Positions 50,501-59,626 of a stretch of 64,000 nt of DNA are shown piece after piece. Position 1 is the first letter of the stretch. Each line of letters opens with the position of its first letter. The notes beneath the pieces are model-generated. The model did not search any database and was not told the DNA's origin. It saw nothing but the letters and a program-made list of their open reading frames with translations. A program made the position numbers and the translations under genes. This DNA is from Candidatus Desulfosporosinus nitrosoreducens (lineage in GTDB: Bacteria > Bacillota > Desulfitobacteriia > Desulfitobacteriales > Desulfitobacteriaceae), in assembly GCF_030954495.1 (NCBI RefSeq), contig NZ_JAVHUW010000064.1, positions 1 to 64,000 of the forward strand. Reading direction: 5' to 3'.

Positions 50501-52183
50501 TTATTTCAGCCAGTTCTGCATTGCGCCACCTTCATTTGACGGTCTGCAGGTGGCACCATAAAGCGCCAGCACACCTTTCTTGACCTTCGGCTCCGGTCTT
50601 ACCCAGCTTTTCCTTCTCTCCTCCAGTTTTTCTTCTGATATCAAAAGATTGATTGTACCTCCCTGAATATCGCCTTCAATGAGATCTCCATCTTGAATTA
50701 ATGCGATTACCCCGCCCTCGTATGCCTCAGGCGCAACGTGTCCAATAATAGTCCCATGGTTAAATCCAGAAAACCTTCCATCTGTTATCAAAGCAACCTT
50801 ATTTGCTAATTTTTTCGCCACAAGTCCATCCGTTGCCATCATCACCTCGTTCATTCCAGGAGATCCCTTACATCCTTCATATCTTAAAACGACTACATCA
50901 CCAGGCTTTATCCTATCGGTCATAATTGCATCATAGGCATCTTCTTCAAGATTAAAAACTTTAGCTTTTCCCATGAATTTGAGCATTTCTTGCGGTACTC
51001 CTGTTGCTCTGCATACTGCGCCATCCGGTGCAATATTTCCTTTCAAAACCCGAAGTCCCGGCATGTTTTCAAATGGTTTATCCAATGTCTTTATCACATC
51101 TTCATTTACTACGGACACATGCTTTAAATATTCCCGCCATGTATAACCACTCATAGTTGGAACATCCAGATAGAGCTTACTCTCCAGTCTCTTCATAACT
51201 GCCGGAACACCACCTGCATTATGCAGGTTAATAACGCTTAAATTCCCGCTCGGAATTACACCTACCAAGCACTTAATTTCATTTGCAATCCTATCGAAAT
51301 CATCCACCGTGACCCCTAATCCTAACTCGTTAGAATATGCCAAAATGTGTAAAACGGCATTGGTGGAACCGGCAATTGCCATATCTAACATAATAGCATT
51401 TAAAATTACTTCTTTAGAAATTAGCTGTGCTGGTTTTCTTCCTTTAATTGCTATATCTACAATTGCGCGTCCGGCTTCTACACATTTTCTTAATTTAATA
51501 CTATCTCCTGCCGGTATTGTGGCTGTTCCTGGTAAAACCAGATTCAGCGCTTCTCCTAAAATCTGCATCGTATTAGCCGTACCCATGGAAGGGCATGCTC
51601 CAAACGATGGACAAACATGCTCTTCAAACATATTTACAACTTCTTCATCCCTCCGGATTGTCGCAATGTCCATCTCCGCCTGGACGATTTTCTTGCCATG
51701 ACACTCTCCCTGATACATAGAACCACCCGTCACAACGATGACCGGAAGATTCATTCGAATTGCTGCTAGATATGCTCCGGCAATGATATTATCACAAGTT
51801 GCAAGGATCACCAAAGCATCAAATTTCTGGACTTTGCATACCATTTCTACTGACATGGCCACAATGTCCCTGGCGACTAATTCATACCTCAGCCCATCCG
51901 AACCTATAGCGACGTTTCCGCAAGTGGCAGGAACGCCAAATTCCATAGGAACACCATTATTCATCCAAATACCCTGTTTCACTGAATCAGCTAATCTTCT
52001 CAGATGACCAGTGCCTGGAGAAGCCTCAAAAAAAGTATTGGCAATTCCAATATGCGGTTTTGTCCTAATATCCTTATCCTCATAACCGGCCGCTTTATAA
52101 ATAACCCTTCTGTTAGCTGCACCTGGACCATTCCAGTAAGACCTGTCATTGATATCCCTATTTTCATAATCTTTATATATCAT
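50501..52183 (-). CDS. IlvD/Edd family dehydratase
   Basis: A 560-residue Fe-S dehydratase that removes water from a sugar acid or dihydroxy acid. Cluster and metal segments are present: ATCGNVAIGSDG, LVILATCDNIIAGAY and CPSFGACPSMGTANTM, then ATDGLVAKKLANKVALITDGRFSGFNHGTIIGH near the end. The N-terminus (YWNGPGAANRRVIYKAAGYEDKDIRTKPHIGIANT) differs from biosynthetic IlvD, and no other ilv genes are near. In this setting it resembles the sugar-acid dehydratases such as xylonate or arabinonate dehydratase. The gene looks more AT-rich than its neighbours. AAAGGG precedes the ATG. Confidence 0.88.
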   Translation of the reverse strand: MIYKDYENRDINDRSYWNGPGAANRRVIYKAAGYEDKDIRTKPHIGIANTFFEASPGTGHLRRLADSVKQGIWMNNGVPMEFGVPATCGNVAIGSDGLRYELVARDIVAMSVEMVCKVQKFDALVILATCDNIIAGAYLAAIRMNLPVIVVTGGSMYQGECHGKKIVQAEMDIATIRRDEEVVNMFEEHVCPSFGACPSMGTANTMQILGEALNLVLPGTATIPAGDSIKLRKCVEAGRAIVDIAIKGRKPAQLISKEVILNAIMLDMAIAGSTNAVLHILAYSNELGLGVTVDDFDRIANEIKCLVGVIPSGNLSVINLHNAGGVPAVMKRLESKLYLDVPTMSGYTWREYLKHVSVVNEDVIKTLDKPFENMPGLRVLKGNIAPDGAVCRATGVPQEMLKFMGKAKVFNLEEDAYDAIMTDRIKPGDVVVLRYEGCKGSPGMNEVMMATDGLVAKKLANKVALITDGRFSGFNHGTIIGHVAPEAYEGGVIALIQDGDLIEGDIQGGTINLLISEEKLEERRKSWVRPEPKVKKGVLALYGATCRPSNEGGAMQNWLK

Positions 52184-52339
52184 GTTATTAATCCCTTTCT
52201 ATGTTGCTTATTTAGAAAGTGGCTGAAAAACATGAGTTTCAAGGGTATGACATGCGCAATGCAGCCGACCAACTCAATTGTCAAGGCCATGCCTTCCAAG
52301 TCTACTTTTCACTATAATATAAATTGCTACAAAGATTAA

Positions 52340-52987
52340 TTATAAGAAACTACGATTTATGACGATCCTCCCGGGAAGCGAAACCACAAATTCGTCATCC
52401 CAATCTCCCTGCAATAGCTTTGCTAAAAGGCGCAGCGAACCCTTCCGTTCTTCACATTCAACTTTAAGATACTTTGCCACTTGCCGCGTATACTCTGTCA
52501 ACTCTTCATGACAGCCTACTCCGGTATCAATAAAGACCACTCGCTGATAATGTTTATATTGGGCATCAATCATCCATTGGGCATTTTCTTCTCCGTAAGT
52601 TTCCGCATAACACTTAAACTCAGCCAATGGTTCAGCTCCCTGATCGATCCAGCCCTTGCTCAAATAAATCGAAGCCGGAAATTGCTCGAACTCTTTATCA
52701 TAAATTTCCCTGGCTCCCATCAAAATACTTATACAATCATGCACTCTGGGGATCACGAGCGTATGCCGTTCCGAATTAAGGTTAACAACGCCGTTAGAAC
52801 ATAGGCCGTAACCAAACAACAACGTGTCATGATCGTAATCGGCATTGATACGCTCTTGAAGTTCAGATTGCAATTTCTGCGGGGTCCTATGCAGGGCATA
52901 AGGCAATAGTTCCAACTCAATTTCCGGGGGGAGGATTGCGCGTATTTCATCAGCCATTGTATAACAAGCGAAGATTTTAGCTTTCAT
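52340..52987 (-). CDS. DUF1638 domain protein
   Basis: The protein (215 residues from ATG 52987, with GGAAGGAGG in front) matches DUF1638 from memory: KIFACYTMADEIRAILPPEIELELLPYALHR, CNSGVVNLNS-like and ICSILMGAREIYDKEFEQFP-like regions, and a C-terminal LLQGDWDDEFVVSLPG. Family members lie next to corrinoid methyltransferase systems for methylamines and betaines in anaerobes; no reaction is proven. It has no membrane segments. Its presence here supports a methyl-transfer theme for the block. A 3' copy is found at 50367. Confidence 0.8.
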   Translation of the reverse strand: MKAKIFACYTMADEIRAILPPEIELELLPYALHRTPQKLQSELQERINADYDHDTLLFGYGLCSNGVVNLNSERHTLVIPRVHDCISILMGAREIYDKEFEQFPASIYLSKGWIDQGAEPLAEFKCYAETYGEENAQWMIDAQYKHYQRVVFIDTGVGCHEELTEYTRQVAKYLKVECEERKGSLRLLAKLLQGDWDDEFVVSLPGRIVINRSFL

Positions 52988-53162
52988 CGTTCCTCCTTCC
53001 ACCATGGACGACCGATTGCAGCAACCTTAAGGCGCGTCTGCTCAGGCTCCAGGTGCATTCCAAAATCTATAGTTTGAAACGTTCAGCCAATTTTCATTTT
53101 ACCAGCCCAGCAAAGGCAATGGGCCCTCCTTTCCAAACGAGCCGCTGAAAACAGTCGGATTA

Positions 53163-53205
53163 TAAACCAGGCTAAGCAGAGTCTATCAGTGCTTAGCCTG
53201 GTTTA
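53163..53205 (-). terminator. Terminator of the aldehyde dehydrogenase gene
   Basis: TAAACCAGGCTAAGCA pairs with TGCTTAGCCTGGTTTA. It lies 65 nt past the stop at 53270, so the DUF1638 and IlvD genes may form a separate unit. Confidence 0.75.
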
Positions 53206-53269
53206 CGCTTCAATTTGCCTAAGAAAATGCATACTTGCCCTTTGTTTTCGGGTTCATGGCTGCCGGCTT

Positions 53270-54769
53270 CTAGCGGATTTTCAGCCAAATAGTCTTCATT
53301 TCAGTATACTGCCGGCTGGCCCAAAGGGACTTATCTCTGCCAATAAATCCTGACTGTTTGAATCCGCCAAAGGGAGTGCCAAAATCTCCTTCAGAAAAAC
53401 AATTAACTGAAATTGTGCCTGCTTGAATTGCTCTGGACAGCCTATGAACTTGATTGACGTCATTGGACCAGATTGAGGCATGAAGACCATATTCCGTATC
53501 ATTAGCCATCCGGATGGCTTCCTCTTCATCGCTAAAGGTCATCACTGCCAAAACCGGTCCGAAGATTTCCTCCTTGGCAATCGTCATCTCTGAAGTAACA
53601 TTGTCAAAAATCGTGGGTTCGATAAAGTATCCTCCTGTTTCCGGCAATATTTGACGTCCCCCGCAGACAAGAGTTGCTCCTTCGGCTTTCGCAGTTTCAA
53701 TATAGGCGAGGACCTTTTCCATATGAGGTTTTTCGATCATTGAACCTAAACGGAATTGAGGATCTAAAGGATCTCCCACTGTCCAAGCCTTCGTTTTTTC
53801 AAGGACCGCCTCTAATAGGGCGTTCTTAATGTCTTTATGCACAAGCAAGCGGGAGTTAGCGCTGCAATTTTCCCCCATATTCCAAAATGCGGCTTGAACG
53901 ATTCCCTCCGCAGCGGTATCCAGATCTTTAACATCAGGCATAACGATACAAGGATTTTTGCCCCCTAACTCAAGCAGAACACGTTTTAGATTTGATTTGC
54001 CGGAATACTCCAGCAAAGTGCGTCCTACCGCCGTTGAGCCGGTAAAAGTCAGCAAATTGACATCAGGATGCGTAGCGATAGCCTCACCGACCACTGCTCC
54101 GGAGCCGGTGACGACATTTAAAACCCCCTGGGGCAGTCCCGCTGCCATGGCTAATTCAGCGATCCTCAGCATGGTTAAGGTAGTAAGTTTTGAGGGCTTA
54201 ACCACAACGCTGTTACCGCTCGCTAAAATAGGTCCCAGTTTCCAGGCCGCCATCAACATCGGAAAATTCCAAGGCAGTATAGCCCCCACAACCCCTATGG
54301 GTTCCCGTACAATCATACTTACAATATCCTGACCGGATGCCGTGATCTGATCCTCAAGTTTATCCGCGGCTTCCCCATACCAGGCAATACACTCCGCAGT
54401 TTCATAGACATCGGTTTCGGCAATATCTGAAATGGGCCTGCCGCTGTCTAAGGTTTCCATAACGGCCAGTTCGTCCTTGTGTTCAATAATGAGATCGCGC
54501 ATTTTTTCCAGAACCTTTTTTCTTTCGGAAGGAGCCAACCCGGACCACCGTTTGTCCTTAAAGGCTCTGCGGGCAGCCTTAACAGCCAGATCAACATCTT
54601 CTTCATTGCAGGAAGTAATTTCCGTCAATTTCTCACCGGTAGCCGGATTGTAAGTACTGAAGGTTTTGCCGGATACGGAGTTTACCATTTTCCCGTCAAT
54701 GAGAGCCATTGTCGGATATTCAATGGTTTGGGCAATTTTATGATAGTCATCTTTACTCAATAAGCCCAT
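53270..54769 (-). CDS. NAD(P)-dependent aldehyde dehydrogenase
   Basis: A 499-residue class of aldehyde dehydrogenase that makes a free carboxylic acid, in contrast to the CoA-acylating pair in the compartment. The catalytic Cys lies in MGENCSANSR, the Glu in LLELGGKNPC, and the NAD segment is GAILPWNFPMLMAAWKLGPILASG. The ATG at 54769 has AAAGGAGAGA before it; the frame open to 54856 runs through a terminator hairpin and is rejected. Next to DapA-like lyases, its most natural substrate is alpha-ketoglutarate semialdehyde, giving alpha-ketoglutarate. Confidence 0.9.
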   Translation of the reverse strand: MGLLSKDDYHKIAQTIEYPTMALIDGKMVNSVSGKTFSTYNPATGEKLTEITSCNEEDVDLAVKAARRAFKDKRWSGLAPSERKKVLEKMRDLIIEHKDELAVMETLDSGRPISDIAETDVYETAECIAWYGEAADKLEDQITASGQDIVSMIVREPIGVVGAILPWNFPMLMAAWKLGPILASGNSVVVKPSKLTTLTMLRIAELAMAAGLPQGVLNVVTGSGAVVGEAIATHPDVNLLTFTGSTAVGRTLLEYSGKSNLKRVLLELGGKNPCIVMPDVKDLDTAAEGIVQAAFWNMGENCSANSRLLVHKDIKNALLEAVLEKTKAWTVGDPLDPQFRLGSMIEKPHMEKVLAYIETAKAEGATLVCGGRQILPETGGYFIEPTIFDNVTSEMTIAKEEIFGPVLAVMTFSDEEEAIRMANDTEYGLHASIWSNDVNQVHRLSRAIQAGTISVNCFSEGDFGTPFGGFKQSGFIGRDKSLWASRQYTEMKTIWLKIR

Positions 54770-54842
54770 AAATATCTCTCCTTTTCGCCTAAGCTTTGAT
54801 CTTACAGAAGACCCATCTTTTTCAGTATTTTTTCTAAAAAGT

Positions 54843-54889
54843 ATTGCCAGCATCATTTTTATTTTCCCGATATTAAAGATGCTGGCAAT
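54843..54889 (-). terminator. Terminator between the DapA-like and aldehyde dehydrogenase genes
   Basis: ATTGCCAGCATC pairs with GATGCTGGCAAT. On the minus strand the stem is followed by ACTTTTTAGAAAAAA. It may separate or attenuate expression of the aldehyde dehydrogenase. Confidence 0.75.
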
Positions 54890-54933
54890 TTTATAGAAAT
54901 TAGAAGGAGGAACTTTGTAATAATATCGACCAA

Positions 54934-55818
54934 TTAAAGAACACCCAGGTTTTTCAGTATTTGAACCAATTTTTCGTCTTCCTCAGGGGTTAAAGGCAGT
55001 CTCGGCAGGCGACTTGGCCCGGCGGCATGCCCAATTTTATTAACCGCAGCCTTAACGACCTGGACAAGTTTCCCGGAATTTTCAATAAAACTTAACAAGG
55101 GCAATATTTTCTGATTAAGCTCCTTAGCTTTCTGAATTTCTCCAGCTTCAACCAGATCAAACAATTGCTGCGACAGGCCGGGAATTATATTGCCGCACAC
55201 CGCAATCCAGCCAACCGCACCTGCCAGAAATGCCTCGAAGGCAATATCGTCAGTGCCGTTAAAGACTTTCATCCGACCGTCCGTGAGATTGATAATCTCT
55301 TTAACTCTTCTGATTTCCATGGAAGCATCTTTAATATAAGCCATATTTTTGAGCTGAGCTATCTTGGCCAGCAGCTCCGCTTTCATATCAATACCGCTCG
55401 TGAAGGGGTTGTTATACACCATGACCGGGATATCTACCGCTTCGGAAATCATTTTGAAAAATTCATAGATTTCATTTTCAGCAGGTTTACAGTAATAGGG
55501 ATTAATGATCAAAGCTCCATCCGCACCAAGTTCCTTAGCATTTTGCGTATACTCTATCACTTCTTTGGTCGTCTCCGCCGCGGTCCCAAGCAACACCGGA
55601 ACTCTGCCCTTTACATGCTCGACGGCAATTTTCGCCACTCTGAATCTTTCTTCCCGGGAGAGACTGACAAACTCACCGGTACTGCCCAGAGGGCAAAGAC
55701 CTGCTATTCCTTCACTGATTTGCCAGTCAATATTCTCGCGAATTCCGTTTTCATCAATCTCCTGCTCTTTGGTCATAGGGGTGATCATTACAGTGAAACT
55801 GCCGCGGAAATCCTTCAT
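54934..55818 (-). CDS. DapA-like lyase/deaminase, copy 1
   Basis: A 294-residue (beta/alpha)8 enzyme from ATG 55818 (AAAGGAGTG upstream). GSTGEFVSL is the family GxTGE loop, MVYNNPFTSG carries the active Tyr, and AYIKDASMEIRRV holds the Schiff-base Lys. DapA paralogues outside lysine synthesis include pyrroline-4-hydroxy-2-carboxylate deaminase and 2-keto-3-deoxy-pentonate dehydratase, both forming alpha-ketoglutarate semialdehyde. It and the copy at 55969 are close paralogues; the shared neighbours suggest that each serves one of two converging routes. Lysine biosynthesis is unlikely, as no other dap genes are present. Confidence 0.9.
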   Translation of the reverse strand: MKDFRGSFTVMITPMTKEQEIDENGIRENIDWQISEGIAGLCPLGSTGEFVSLSREERFRVAKIAVEHVKGRVPVLLGTAAETTKEVIEYTQNAKELGADGALIINPYYCKPAENEIYEFFKMISEAVDIPVMVYNNPFTSGIDMKAELLAKIAQLKNMAYIKDASMEIRRVKEIINLTDGRMKVFNGTDDIAFEAFLAGAVGWIAVCGNIIPGLSQQLFDLVEAGEIQKAKELNQKILPLLSFIENSGKLVQVVKAAVNKIGHAAGPSRLPRLPLTPEEDEKLVQILKNLGVL

Positions 55819-55968
55819 TTTTATTTGCACACTCCTTTTATTTAAAATAGTTTCCATTACCTTTGAGTCGTTATCATCGTTCATTTGCCGGAGTCGTCGG
55901 AATCACCGGAATTGCCGGCATTTTTCGCCTGCCTCAAAGGGGTATCCCGCTAAACATAACCTCAATTG

Positions 55969-56865
55969 CTACCCCAGCAGCGGGAGATTCAGCTTTGTTA
56001 AAATATCCTTCAGGGTCTGATCTTCTTCAGGTGTTAACCCTAAACGGGGATGGCGGGCGGGGCCTCCGGCCTGGCCGAGAATATCCATGGCACGTTTAAT
56101 AATTTGGACATATTTTCCCGACCCTTCGAGGAATTTACAAAGCGGTAAAATTTGATCGTTAATTGCCCAAGCTTCGTCAATGTCACCGTTCTGGAAATAA
56201 TTGAACATATCTGTCACGAGTTTGGGCACGACATTCCCGGCAACAGAAATCCATCCCGTCGCCCCGACAAAATACGATTCCATCACTAATTCTTCTGAGC
56301 CGCAAAAAACCTCGAAAGCGCCCTTGGCGTTCCGGGCCAGGTCTCTGGCTTTACCTATTTCCCCGCTTGATTCTTTAATAAATTTAACATTTTCACACTC
56401 TCTGCCGATTTTCAGCATTAATTCAGTGCTCATGTTAATTCCGGATGTAAACGGATTGTTGTACAACATTATCGGCATAGCGACGGCATCTGAAATTTGC
56501 TTGTAGTGGAAATAGATTTCATTTTCCTTTGGTTTTCCGTAGTAGGGATTGATGATTAAGGCACAGTCCGCACCGTGGGCTTGAGCCTGTTTGGTGTATT
56601 CAAGGGCTTCTTTGGTTGTTTCCGCCGACGTTCCTACGATAACAGGAATCCGGCCCTTTACTTCTTGCATGACGGCTTCAACCATTTGGAATCTCTCTTC
56701 TTTTGATAAACTTACGAATTCCCCTGTACTTCCACTGATTACAATTCCGGCAACACCTTGCTTAATAAAGAAGTTGACATTGTTTCTTAAACCTGCCCAG
56801 TCAATTTCCTGTGCCTCAGTCATTGGTGTAATGAGTACGCTAAAAGCCCCGCGAATTTTGGACAT
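55969..56865 (-). CDS. DapA-like lyase/deaminase, copy 2
   Basis: A 298-residue paralogue from ATG 56865 (AAAGGAGGC upstream). Key residues are the same: SGSTGEFVSL, ILYNNPFTSG-like MLYNNPF, and FIKESSGEIGKA with the Schiff-base Lys. It differs from copy 1 in that segment (ESSGE for DASME) and in the C-terminal cap (GGPARHPRLGLTPEEDQ). One may accept hydroxyproline-derived pyrroline carboxylate and the other a keto-deoxy sugar acid. It directly follows the FAD dehydrogenase genes, so this copy is the better candidate for the hydroxyproline route. Confidence 0.9.
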   Translation of the reverse strand: MSKIRGAFSVLITPMTEAQEIDWAGLRNNVNFFIKQGVAGIVISGSTGEFVSLSKEERFQMVEAVMQEVKGRIPVIVGTSAETTKEALEYTKQAQAHGADCALIINPYYGKPKENEIYFHYKQISDAVAMPIMLYNNPFTSGINMSTELMLKIGRECENVKFIKESSGEIGKARDLARNAKGAFEVFCGSEELVMESYFVGATGWISVAGNVVPKLVTDMFNYFQNGDIDEAWAINDQILPLCKFLEGSGKYVQIIKRAMDILGQAGGPARHPRLGLTPEEDQTLKDILTKLNLPLLG

Positions 56866-56915
56866 AAGATAGCCTCCTTTGTTTTTGGCACGTATTCCCC
56901 GCCGCCTGATCATTA

Positions 56916-58103
56916 TTAAGCGGACACTTTTTCATCAGCAAAACGGCTGAGCTTGAGCGGCTCTATCGTAATTTCGGTCGTTTCCCCGCAAATTAACTGG
57001 CTCATAATCTTTCCGGTGATGAGCGATAAGCCGATTCCGTCACCTTCATGACCGGCCGCTACATAAAAACCGGGAACATCGGTCTGGGAAACAATCGGCA
57101 TATGGTCGGGTGTATAGGGTCTTAAACCGGCATAGGAGCGGATAACATTAATGTCTCTCATCACTGGGAAAAAGCGAACAGCACGCTGTGCCAAAGCCTT
57201 CAGCACCGGATTGTGGCAGGTGATATCCAGGCCCACAAAGCGGCGGCTGCTGCCAATCAGAAAGTTATTGGCATGGGTCGGTTCAAACACAAAGGCAATA
57301 CCGTATTCAACCATCTCCGGCGGAACATTTCTCTGATAATTATTTCCTTCAAATTTAGCCATGAGATAGCCAAACTCAACAACCTTACGCCTGGCCACAG
57401 GGAATGTTCTTTCCGCAACCAGGATCTGACCTTGTCTGGGTTTGACCGGAATATTGAGATTAACCATGGCCCCTATTTCCGGAGCCCATATCCCGGCGGC
57501 ATTAACAACATTTTTAGTCAATAGTTCTCCCTTATCGGTAATTATCTTAGCAACACTGCCGTCTGAATTCAGTCCAATACCGGTTACCGTGGTATAGGTT
57601 AAAATTTCAGCCCCCAGTTTCTTAGCTCCATATATTAAGCCAAAGGCTAAGGCCATCGGATCAAGTGACCCGTCGCACTGAGTCTCCAAGCCGCCGATAA
57701 TATCCTTAGCCAGCTTGGGCTCATCCTCATGAACTTCGTATTGATCCATAATTCTTACAGGCAGCCCTTGTTCTTGCTGTTTTCGGCAAAACTCCTGGGC
57801 AACTTCCATTTCTTGTTCGCTCTCAATAACCAGCAAACTTCCTTTTCTGGTCCAGTGCATATCATAATCAATTTCCTGGGCAAGACCCGGAAACATATCC
57901 TGGCTTAGCTTGGCCAGACTGGCGTCATAGCCGGGAAGTTTATCATGGATCAACACATTGCCGTCACACTTGCTTGAAGTCCCTTGGGCAATATCCCCTT
58001 TTTCAACCATGATCACTTTCAAGTTTTTCTTTGCCAAATAATATGTAACGGCTGATCCGATAACTCCTCCGCCTATTATTACAACATCAGCACTGCTAGA
58101 CAT
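56916..58103 (-). CDS. FAD-dependent amino-acid dehydrogenase, beta subunit type
   Basis: A 395-residue DAO-family flavoprotein: VVIIGGGVIGSAVTYYLAKK is the FAD motif, CDGNVLIHDKLPG and GRQGQILVAERTFP-like segments follow, and GHEGDGIGLSLITGKI is the C-terminal FAD part. It resembles the HcnC/LhpB-type subunit that oxidises a cyclic or N-substituted amino acid, here plausibly D-hydroxyproline. The ATG at 58103 overlaps the stop of the [2Fe-2S] gene. The whole group (56916-59954) is in one direction with tiny overlaps, so the subunits are made together. Confidence 0.9.
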   Translation of the reverse strand: MSSSADVVIIGGGVIGSAVTYYLAKKNLKVIMVEKGDIAQGTSSKCDGNVLIHDKLPGYDASLAKLSQDMFPGLAQEIDYDMHWTRKGSLLVIESEQEMEVAQEFCRKQQEQGLPVRIMDQYEVHEDEPKLAKDIIGGLETQCDGSLDPMALAFGLIYGAKKLGAEILTYTTVTGIGLNSDGSVAKIITDKGELLTKNVVNAAGIWAPEIGAMVNLNIPVKPRQGQILVAERTFPVARRKVVEFGYLMAKFEGNNYQRNVPPEMVEYGIAFVFEPTHANNFLIGSSRRFVGLDITCHNPVLKALAQRAVRFFPVMRDINVIRSYAGLRPYTPDHMPIVSQTDVPGFYVAAGHEGDGIGLSLITGKIMSQLICGETTEITIEPLKLSRFADEKVSA

Positions 58104-58371
58104 GGGCAGCACCACCCAGCACACCAAATAAAACTGGTTTTACAGGCGGTCTGTCCGTTCCCATCTTAATTTCCTCCGGCTTCATTCCTGTTTCCGCCGC
58201 TAAGATACGGGCAACGAGCTTTTGACAAGTTCTCCCCTGGCAGGGGCCCATTCCTGCGCGGGTTCTCCGTTTTATGCCGGTGACTGTGCGGGCTCCCTGT
58301 CTTATGGCTTCCCGTATTTCTTCATCCGATATTTCTTCACATCTGCAAACCAGGAGCTCAGTGTCCTTCAT
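58096..58371 (-). CDS. BFD-like [2Fe-2S] subunit
   Basis: A 91-residue protein with the BFD fold: VCRCEEISDEEIREAIRQGARTVTGIKRRTRAGMGPCQGRTC, giving Cys pairs CRC and CxxxxC for a [2Fe-2S] cluster. Such modules are often fused to the HcnB-like subunit; here it is a separate gene between HcnB- and HcnC-like genes. It overlaps the next gene by 8 nt. It would pass electrons between the two flavin subunits. Confidence 0.92.
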   Translation of the reverse strand: MKDTELLVCRCEEISDEEIREAIRQGARTVTGIKRRTRAGMGPCQGRTCQKLVARILAAETGMKPEEIKMGTDRPPVKPVLFGVLGGAAHV

Positions 58372-58399
58372 TGTTCTTCCCCCCTTAAAGGTTAATTGC

Positions 58400-59626
58400 C
58401 TATAATTTGAGGCTTGGCTTCACAAACTCGCTCTCCCACAATTCCTTCATCATTTGTCTGCCCTGATCTACGCCAGGGTTGAATTGTATCGGCGCCTGCT
58501 CCCTTTCCTGGCGGACTTTAGCGACAGCTTGTTGCAGCAGAAGATCGACAGAACCTGCTCCTTTGCCGGCTTGTTTGGCAATGGCCAAACCGGCAACAGT
58601 TCCCTGGGCCATGGCAATTTTTCCGCTCTCAATCCCCGTAATATTTCCAGCCACGAAAAGGCCGGGAAGAGGCGTCTCCATCCATTCCGCATGAAGCGGA
58701 ATATGTCCGCCCAGTTCCGGAACAAATTGGAAGGGGCATCCGGCAATTGCGGTAAGTTCCGCCAGGGGATATAACCCTCCGGCAATGCAGACAAAATCTG
58801 CTTCATAAATCTTTCCGGAACCCGGAACAATCCCTCCGGCAGGGTCAATATCAACTACGCGCACCCCTTCCACCTGGTTCCTCCCAAGGATTTCCACAGC
58901 AGCTTTGCGCAGTTGTAAAGGAGTGCCGCTGATTTTCATACCGCCTTTGGGATAGAAGTTCAAGGCAATTTTTCTGAACAAGCCGATTTTCATAAAAACG
59001 CTTCCCCAACGAAGCAAAAACGAAGGAGCAAGATGGGCCGCACTTAAGAGGGATTTGAGCACTTCTTCCGGTTCGCCTGCCTCTTGGCTGATTGGACTTT
59101 TTTCCGGCAGGACGATCCGCTCCACTTTGATGCCGGCCATCTGTAATTCAGTCAAAATGGCAAAAGCCAAAATGTTTGCTCCGATAATGATTCCTTTGCT
59201 CCCGACTTGAACGCGATGGACATTCGTCATGACTTGTGCGGCCCCGATGGACATAACCCCAGGCAGAGTCCACCCGGGGACCGGGATGGGATATTCCGCG
59301 GACCCCGTTGCAACAAGGACATAAGATGCCGTCAGCGTTCCCGCAGTTGTATGCACCTGCCAGAGAGAGTCATCCTTTGCCAAATTAAAAACCGAAACTC
59401 CACAGCGGATATCAATCGCTAAAGCTTTAGCCTTCTCCCGCAGGCGCTCCGCTTCTTTAAGCCCATTCCACCACTTACCGGAAGGTTCTTGATAAAGCTG
59501 GCCAAGCAGCCTGCCCCCAGGTCTGAAAAATTCATCCAGGACGGTAACTTTCAAACCAAAATCCGCACAAGCAATGGCCCCTGCCAAGCCGGCAGGTCCT
59601 GCCCCGATGATAATTACATTACTCAT
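58400..59626 (-). CDS. FAD/NAD(P)-binding oxidoreductase, HcnB-like alpha subunit
   Basis: A 408-residue flavoprotein: NVIIIGAGPAGLAGAIACADFGLKVTVLDEF (FAD), SKGIIIGANILAFAILTELQMAGIKV (second nucleotide), and PLPGLFVAGNITGI. It resembles the alpha subunit of D-hydroxyproline dehydrogenase and HcnB. Starts at 59626 or 59632 are equally possible; ATG 59626 overlaps the preceding stop in the form ATGAGTAA. In this family the BFD-like part is often at the C-terminus; here it is absent and provided by the separate gene at 58096. Confidence 0.9.
   Translation of the reverse strand: MSNVIIIGAGPAGLAGAIACADFGLKVTVLDEFFRPGGRLLGQLYQEPSGKWWNGLKEAERLREKAKALAIDIRCGVSVFNLAKDDSLWQVHTTAGTLTASYVLVATGSAEYPIPVPGWTLPGVMSIGAAQVMTNVHRVQVGSKGIIIGANILAFAILTELQMAGIKVERIVLPEKSPISQEAGEPEEVLKSLLSAAHLAPSFLLRWGSVFMKIGLFRKIALNFYPKGGMKISGTPLQLRKAAVEILGRNQVEGVRVVDIDPAGGIVPGSGKIYEADFVCIAGGLYPLAELTAIAGCPFQFVPELGGHIPLHAEWMETPLPGLFVAGNITGIESGKIAMAQGTVAGLAIAKQAGKGAGSVDLLLQQAVAKVRQEREQAPIQFNPGVDQGRQMMKELWESEFVKPSLKL

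Noticed and set aside
50501..52183. The IlvD/Edd gene as branched-chain amino-acid synthesis
   Set aside because: No ilvB, ilvC or leu genes lie nearby, and the N-terminus differs from biosynthetic IlvD; the context is catabolic.
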